A stretch of DNA of 64,000 nucleotides, from contig JBHGNT010000017.1 of assembly GCA_043228905.1 (NCBI GenBank), positions 1,302,001 through 1,366,000 of the forward strand. The letters run 5' to 3'. A model generated the notes under the pieces. The model was not told the DNA's origin, made no database searches, and saw only the letters and a list, made by a program, of their open reading frames with translations. The position numbers and the translations under genes were made by a program. This DNA comes from Azolla caroliniana. Taxonomy: Eukaryota; Polypodiophyta. Below are positions 57,168-64,000 of this stretch, one piece after another; position 1 is the first letter of the stretch, and every line of letters begins with the position of its first letter.

Positions 57168-60100
57168 TTAGAATTCATCATCTCTACTGACCCTGTTGAA
57201 CAAAAGTACCGTAAACAATAGAATAGAGAAAGAAACAAACTCCATATACATTGCTCCAGTTTTGATTAGACCAGCATGATGTAAGATTGCAGGAATCGCA
57301 ATACTTCCAACTCCAGAAAATCCTGTTAAAAACTTCGCCGCATCTGCCCAGCTGATAACCAAAGCAATGGAAATTTTTATCTAGCCGTAACCTATCAATA
57401 ACTGACTTTTTTTTTAACATATTTATCTTGAAAGTTAGTGCTTACTCTCCACCATCACCAGAGCTCATAGCATCGACTGATCCACCCCCAAAAAATAAGC
57501 AAGGCATAGGTACCATGATATACATGAGAACTGCATCACATAAACATTTCATACTTTTTTACACATGGATTGTAAAATGATACAGTAAATCACTTTCGAA
57601 ATGGGTTTCATTGGGAGCTTTACCAGTTAATAGAGGCCACCAATTGCTGTAAATTGCACATGCCTGTGCATGAGAAATTTGTGCTTAGTATCAACCAAAA
57701 ATACACATATGTATCAAGCTTTCTACTGATGGTAAATTATGAGAATACATTATGGAAAAAGAATAGTGAGTCCATGTCTGGCAAAGAAGAGTAATTGATC
57801 GAGCCATCAAACCTAGGCTTCATAAATTTATGTTGTGGGGTGTTACTCAAGCCTGTCACTAACAATCGTATGAGCTATTTCAACAATGCCATCAACTCTA
57901 GGCTCAAAATTTTATGTTACGGGTTTGTCAACTCAGTCTCAAACAATTACATGTGCTATTTGAGCAACTATTTGGTTCTCTTTGGGGAGTCAACCAGGAA
58001 CATTTGTAGAAATAATGAAAAGTTAGGGATTTAGGATATAGAGGAAAACTTGGGGTTATATGTGTGTGTGCCATGTTCTAGATGACTCCCTGTGTCTCAT
58101 TCCCTGACCAAGGCCCATTCCCATATGACTGATCATTCTAATGATGCTTGCAATCTCGCATTATCACTGGAACGATCCTTCCTTATTATGCTGAATTCAA
58201 AAACAGTAGCTGGAGAGAGGATAGGAACAAAGGAGAGAGAAATATATATTTACGTCTGATAGACGTCAAAGTTCTTGTGTGTGTTTGGGGGGAGATATAT
58301 ATATTTAATTTTTTCCGTTTTTTATATGCCACACCCTGTCTCATTCCCTCACCAAGATCCATCCCATTCAACTATGATCATTCTAATGATTCTCACAATC
58401 TCATTATCATTGAGAAGTTCCTGCAAAACCTGGCTGAATTCAAAGGCAATAGTTGGAGAGAAGACAGGAACAAAGGAGAGATAAATATATGTTAACATGT
58501 ACTAGAAGACAAAGTTGTCCTATGCAAGATCACCAATACAAGCATCAATGTCCTCTTAATATCCAAGAAAAGAACAAATTTGTATGTGAAAAAGAAACCA
58601 ATTCTCAAATCTAAATGTGAAAGAAAAGATGAGGATGCTAGTTGGTTTATATGGGTCCTCTACGATGCTATACAAAAGGGGTGGTGTGTATACATGATGT
58701 GCATCGTTGCAGAAGATAGGGTATAGAATATCATGCATCAGTGGAGATGGTGGGGAGCAGCTGTGAAGCATGGTTATCAGGTTCGAGCATTTTGGCATGA
58801 AACTTGCTTCAAAATGGGTTGCACGTGGAGGTCAAATATCTATGTCATGTTTTGGGTGCAGTGCAAGCCAGCATCACTGCCGAAATGTTCTTACCCCGAA
58901 ATGAGTCAGATGGTAACATCAGAGTTATAGATATATAGCAATTTAATATTAAAAATTTCAGAAAGTTTCTACGTTTTAAATTACATATGAACATTTCATG
59001 AAAATGAAAAATTTATCAGTGGTAAACAAGTCACACACATCTTCCTCACAGAAAACAGAAAAGGATAGATATATCAAAGTTAAGAAAACAAAAATCAGAA
59101 AATCAGCTTACCTGATGGTTTTTAAAAAACCCACCCACAAACATTCAATCTGAAGTACCTGGTACATTTTGTTAAGCCTAAAATTGTAACTGTAACTTCT
59201 AATAAAGTAGAAAAAACACTTCAGAGCTCGCATTTTACTAAGGTGAGGGAGCTTAACTGTTTCAGGCGTTTCATGTTTTATGGTGACTTTGGTGCAGACT
59301 ACCCACTATTTGGAATATGCGCCATGCCCAAGCTGATGTTGGTCACGTTCCCCCCAAAATCTAGCGGAGGGAGATTCCTAGCATTTACATATGACACCCA
59401 TTGTCTGGAACAGTGCCTCAACTATCGTAGGGGTGTGGTCAACTTAGTTCAAATAATATCATGTTGAACTCAAGACTTGTTATTGATCATTCGTGACATA
59501 ATGATTACAGGTTTCTTGTCTATGTCCATGCGTGGCTTGCGAGTGGAAGTACCAATATGGAAATTGTTCAGAACTCTTTGTATGAATCCCACTGTCTGGA
59601 ACAATATCTCCATTATCATAGGGGTTATGGCAAACTGAGCTTGACAGATTATATGGAACTCTTCTTTTGCTACCATCATGAAGCAATGTCATCTCTAACC
59701 AAGAGAAATGTTGGAAATCCTTGCATACATGACACCTAGATAAACATAGGAATAAATCATCGTGACATTATCCACTAGAGTGAAAAGAGCATGCCACTTG
59801 ATTGGTGCTGTGGAAGATTATAGATTTTGTAATTCCAGGATTCACAATTAAAACCATTTACATGCAATTCATCTTCGGCACGGAGATGTATGCATGAATG
59901 TGAATCAGAAACCAAAATTATGCAAACCCGTATAAACCAAATTATGAATTGGATTAAGGTGTACCTGACATGTCCACTCAAACCTCCAGCTCCACTGCCC
60001 CGGGTATGATTTGCTACCCGGTCAATTGAGAAGGATAGACAGAGAAAGAAAACCACCTTTTCTACTCAAAGATACTAGCAATAACCTTGGATAGAGTTAT

Positions 60101-61288
60101 GTGGCATCTAACTCAGCTCATTACCCATTCATATACTGCATATCTGAGTAGAGCTCCCACATGCAGGAAGTCACAGAAAGGGTCAATCATACAATGTAAA
60201 ATGTGTTCCAGAAAGTTGCATCCCAACTATATACTCTCTTCTTTCAGACTTTTGCTTGGTCTATTGTCCATATCCTTGTGATACATCATACAGGGGGAAG
60301 TGGTATTATAAATTCTCCTTATCCTCCTTGTTTTCTTCTTCTTCTGTTGCTGCTGCTACTCGTTTGATATTACCATCTCTTGTGAAATTTTGTACATGTG
60401 ATGTTCCAAATGTTGAATGTTCTCAACAGTATCAAACATATTATTCACTTATAGACCATCTCATCTCTTGCTTTTGGTCCAAGAGAACACATTGATAGCA
60501 TTTATATCCCATAGATTTCCCGAATATACATATTTCCATGCTTATACGTGGACATATATGGAAATTGTGGCATTTGAAAACCATTTCGATGGAACAACTC
60601 ACAAGAACAAACAAAAGGGTTTCTGGTCAACAAATAGGCTTTCGTTATATTTATTAATATATGGTTTCTACGCTTTGTGTTTTAATAAATTTGTTTCTCT
60701 CCAGGAGTTCTGTACTCCAATTTCCTTTTATCAAATGCGTGCATGTTAGTCATCTTAAGAGATTCATATTCTACTTCACCTCATCTCACCCATTTCATAC
60801 AACATGATTATGTTTTCTAAATGACAAGCAGGAGAAGATATTGAATGGATCTCGAGATCATGTCAATTTTGAACACACTTACCAAAATTTGTATAAGAAC
60901 ACCAACGGAGAACAGGAAAGCTAGTCCAGCAAGCCTGTATACATACACAACAACGACAAGGCAAAACAATACATAAGAATAGATGAAGTCTGATGAGAAA
61001 ATCAATAAATCTTGTAACAAACTGTAGAACTCGTGAGAAAGTTAACAAAATTTAATAATAAGACACAGATGTCATCAAGAGGATGCAACGGATTTCTATG
61101 GAAAACACACAAAATCATCGAGGAAAAAAATATGCCATATTCATGCATAAAAAAGAAGGAACAAGAAAAAGATAGGTTTTAGTATCCACTTACACTGCAG
61201 TTTTCCATTGTCGAAAATCAGACAAATAATATCCCCCAAGTATGCCATAAAATCCATGTTTTTTTTGTTTCGTTTTGTTTTGTTTCAT
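57168..61288 (-). CDS. VPS55: Vacuolar protein sorting protein VPS55 (LEPROT family)
   Basis: Exons on the complement are 61194-61288, 60883-60934, 57624-57663, 57446-57530 and 57168-57351, joining in phase to about 151 residues (140 in Arabidopsis). VPS55 is a four-helix endosomal membrane protein that works with VPS68 in late endosome to vacuole transport. Visible segments are KTAV+LAGLAFLFSVGVLIQIL, ACAIYSNWWPLLT (family: ACALYNNWWP), VLMYIMVPMPCLFFGGG (family: VLMYILLPMPLLFFGG), and WADAAKFLTGFSGVGSIAIP with AILHHAGLI. The C-terminus lacks the usual Tyr-rich end and reads RVSRDDEF. The N-terminus is the weak point: the ATG at 61288 gives a Lys/Gln-rich start unlike the family, so an additional upstream exon is possible. 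Intron 2 (3.2 kb) is filled with short tandem duplications. Confidence 0.88.
57803..57967. repeat. Tandem duplication, two copies of 85 bp
   Basis: Copies start GCCATCAAACCTAGGCTT (57803) and GCCATCAACTCTAGGCTC (57888), diverged but clear. In the large VPS55 intron. Confidence 0.8.
58085..58495. repeat. Direct duplication, copies 244 bp apart
   Basis: TGTCTCATTCCCT at 58093 and 58337 begins two copies of about 165 bp that both contain GATCATTCTAATGAT, GCTGAATTCAAA and GGAACAAAGGAGAGA. In the large VPS55 intron. Confidence 0.88.
59397..59665. repeat. Direct duplication, copies 191 bp apart
   Basis: CCCATTGTCTGGAACAGT (59397) and CCCACTGTCTGGAACAAT (59588) begin copies of about 75 bp that continue TATC(G/A)TAGGGGT. 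In the large VPS55 intron. Confidence 0.75.
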
Positions 61289-61379
61289 CCACACAGAAGA
61301 AAAAATGAATATATTAGTGGGGGGTTAGGTAGGAGCTTCTGTGACCAACAAGTAAAACTTGGTAGAAATGTGAGTGCAT

Positions 61380-61381
<2 letters not shown>

Positions 61382-61432
<51 letters not shown>
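61382..61432. repeat. Compound (GT)n(GA)n microsatellite
   Basis: About 16 GT units pass into about 9 GA units, roughly 100 bp upstream of the proposed VPS55 start codon. Confidence 0.95.
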
Positions 61433-61433
<1 letters not shown>

Positions 61434-61959
61434 TAAACATGTAAAAGATAATTTTTGTTATGCTTACTTTGAATGTTCATGGCCATAGCTTTTCTCTCCC
61501 TTGGGAAGAAGACCTGCACAGAAGAGAAGGAACAGAGGAAAACAGAGGCAGAGACAGGGGAGAAAGAAACATAGGAGTCAAAAAGAATAACAAAATTAAA
61601 ACATATTTACATAATTAGACCTTTGCATATATGTATTTTTAGAAATTACAAAGAATGCCCTCCCCCAATGTCCACCACATGTGTCTGCTTTGTTAGCCAA
61701 TGCCCCTGTCATAAGATCTAATACCATGTGAGAAGCCATTCGTCCCATCAGTTCCATTTCCCTCCTTTCTTCACTTAGATTTTTAAGCATATAAATTTAA
61801 TGTAAGTATGATGATTATCGGCGATGCCTATGGATAGAAATTAGTAATTTGGGCAAAGAGAATTGCAACATAGTCGCATGTTGCATTCCTTATAAATGCG
61901 TAGATTTGGGATGGAACACGATCATCCTTTCACAGACTTATGTCAAGATATACTTTAGT

Positions 61960-64000
61960 TGTTTTTTAGAAAGCTTGGTAAAATATTGATTACAGGAGAT
62001 TTTAATGCTATAGTTGGAGAATACCAAAATATGAAGATATTGGAAGATATTGGAAGAAATTGTTGTGGATCCTTGTTTATTATGTTACTCAAAAGATTGG
62101 ATTGTTATGGATAATCGATGAATTCCTATACATATGCTTGACTATAGAAACTTGATTGTCTTGAATGGTATAAATGTTTGCCTTTGAGATACATATGTAT
62201 TCATTCACATGTTTACCATCCTCAATCGAGGGTGTGTGGTATATTGTATACTAATGAAGCCATATCAACGTGATCTATCCATGGTGAATGTATTTAAGAT
62301 TGGTCCTCTACCCTTTAGTCAAACTATAAGCCCTTGCAGTTGGACCTTACACTCTCATATTCAATCAACAAATGTAGTAGAGTGACATAGGAAAGTTGAT
62401 ACATCATTCGACCTTGTCACAAAAAGCTTTGGATATTGGCAAAAGAAGTTGAGATCCATTTGTCAAATCTCTCTATAGGTAATGATGTTAAAGAAAATTA
62501 GAAACATTTGGAAGATCTGATCCTTCAAGTAGGATATTAATACTTTCGAATATGTGTTTGTGGACATAAAAGATATAGTTACCCCTTGTAAATATTAGGT
62601 TGATACGGAATGCAATATGTATATCAAACAATATATAAGTTTGCAAAGGGGGAAAGTGAAAGAGCCATGGCACGACACTAATATAGAAAGGTATTGAGGA
62701 GAAATGAAAGGCAATACTTCAAAATGCAATAAAGGAAAAATAATTAAGCTCCAACCCAAAATCAACACGAAGACAACTCAATGCTAAGAAGGAATATATG
62801 AAAAGTGAAATTACAAATGAACAAATGCTAGAATATGTACAAAGGCTATATGTACGATGGAGTGGCTCCTAGGGTTGAGAGCATTGAAACACCTCTTGAT
62901 ATATATGCATTGCTATTAAATACATATGTCAATACAGGAATAAACAAATGTCTAATAGCAATGTTTCTTATGCAACTCTCATTACGATTGAGATCTTAAA
63001 ATGGACAATGCCAGATACTTGTCATTGGATAGTAACTACTATAGATCAAACTATTAAACAAGGTTGTCAAATGATTCTCTATGCATGAATTGAATTAGGC
63101 CAAAATCTCAATGCAGGATATAAGAATTAAGTATCAAATAATTGCATAATCATGGTGAACCCAACTATTGCTCTTTGTATAGCATTATCATGGAGCAAAA
63201 GGTGAACGCATGGGCTAAAAGTATGAACAAACGAGCATTAGCGCAAACATGTTTTAGACCCAAACACTCCATTGTGGATCGTTTGGTTATATTAAGAGTA
63301 ATTATGGAAGAAAGTTAACTACATGGAAAACACTCGATTGTTTGTTTTGTTGATTTTAAACAAACATTTGATACAATACCATTAAGTTTGTTTTGGAATA
63401 GAATGGTGGAAATTAGCATGCAGTTAGAGTATCGAGCTATTATTGCATGATTTTATGAGCAAATTAGATGCCAACTAAAAATTGAGAATGGATTTTCATA
63501 ATATTTTTTAACTAGCATGGGGGGTTAACCAATGTTGTCCACTATCACCTATACTCATTGGTTTATGCATTGATGGAGTGGAATAAGTGATGAATAGGGC
63601 CTTACGAGAAGGAGTCGATACATCACAAAAGTTATTGAGGAAGAGCAATTGAACCATCGAGGAAGAAGTGAGAATGCTCTAGTTAAATGACAAAATTAGA
63701 ATATTACATTGCAATTTTCAACCACGAATGTTGAATTCAATATAAGGCAAGAAGGCCTATTGGTCGTATTCAACCTATTCTAATGACTAACATGAGTATT
63801 AACTCTTGTGGAACGCTAACACTCCCTTGTAGTCAATCACACAAGTTAGGTATTGAAGTTGCATTATGGCATCAAATTCTATCAAATATAAAGGTTTGCA
63901 AGGTACACACACGAGGAAGGGCTAGTCGAGGATGAGTATCACTTGTTTTTTACATGCTCCGCATATATGTGCAATTCGTGAAGTCTACAATGACATCAAG
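61960..64000 (+). mobile_element. Decayed LINE retrotransposon (endonuclease and reverse transcriptase), runs off the right edge
   Basis: Plus-strand fragments interrupted by stops and frameshifts follow the order of a plant LINE ORF2. Near 61987 ITGDFNAIVGE matches the GDFN motif of the apurinic endonuclease. Near 63187-63300 a stretch ends in RPKHSIVDRLVILRVIMEE, and at 63348-63372 VDFKQTFDT is the first catalytic reverse transcriptase motif. CPLSPILIGLCIDG follows at about 63536-63577. No intact FADD box follows it. Near 63938 HLFFTCSAY resembles the C-terminal region. The coding frame is broken in many places, so the copy is dead. There is no intact 5' end: the element may be 5'-truncated near 61950. 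Confidence 0.8.

Noticed and set aside
61596-61790. 64-codon minus-strand frame upstream of VPS55
   Set aside because: It has coding-like wording but no phase-compatible link to VPS55 and no known domain.

Overview
This is nuclear DNA of a land plant, almost certainly a vascular plant. The evidence is the spliced genes for plant-only families: a PEAPOD-type TIFY regulator, an AFB4/5-type auxin receptor, a nuclear-envelope NEAP-like protein and two long intronless PLS-class PPR proteins. Introns are AT-rich and microsatellites are abundant. The two PPR genes, their motif style and the lack of any large LTR element make me lean towards a fern or similar non-seed vascular plant, but this is a guess. 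All exon structures below were derived by eye from splice signals, phase continuity and remembered family sequence; none has transcript support.

Layout, left to right: 3' part of a PEAPOD/TIFY gene (+, 76-1840); a gene-poor AT-rich stretch; an AFB4/5 auxin co-receptor F-box gene (-, 7966-10702); another gene-poor stretch; a complete 14-exon (6-4) photolyase UVR3 (-, 15810-22257) with a tRNA-Ser(AGA) just upstream in divergent orientation (22411-22491); an intronless PPR gene (-, 24356-26617) ending in a minisatellite; an unrecognised five-exon gene (-, 28489-30877); a small conserved three-exon gene (+, 34958-37868) carrying a hAT-like MITE in its second intron; the 12-exon Golgi tether subunit COG2 (+, 40047-46248); a NEAP-like coiled-coil gene (-, 48336-50617); a tail-to-tail inverted pair of tRNA-Leu(CAA) genes (51505-51899); a second intronless PPR gene (-, 52439-55249); VPS55 (-, 57168-61288); and the decayed reverse-transcriptase end of a LINE running off the right edge.

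The genes are unrelated housekeeping and regulatory loci (auxin perception, DNA repair, organelle RNA processing, Golgi and endosome trafficking, nuclear periphery); nothing suggests an operon-like cluster or a new multi-gene system. The most distinctive property is structural. The window holds at least a dozen independent short tandem duplications with units of about 60-250 bp, several touching genes: a pseudo-exon copy inside COG2, the C-terminus of the first PPR protein, the tail of the NEAP-like gene and the spacer between the inverted tRNA-Leu genes. tRNA-derived SINE copies and two inverted-repeat MITEs sit mainly in introns.
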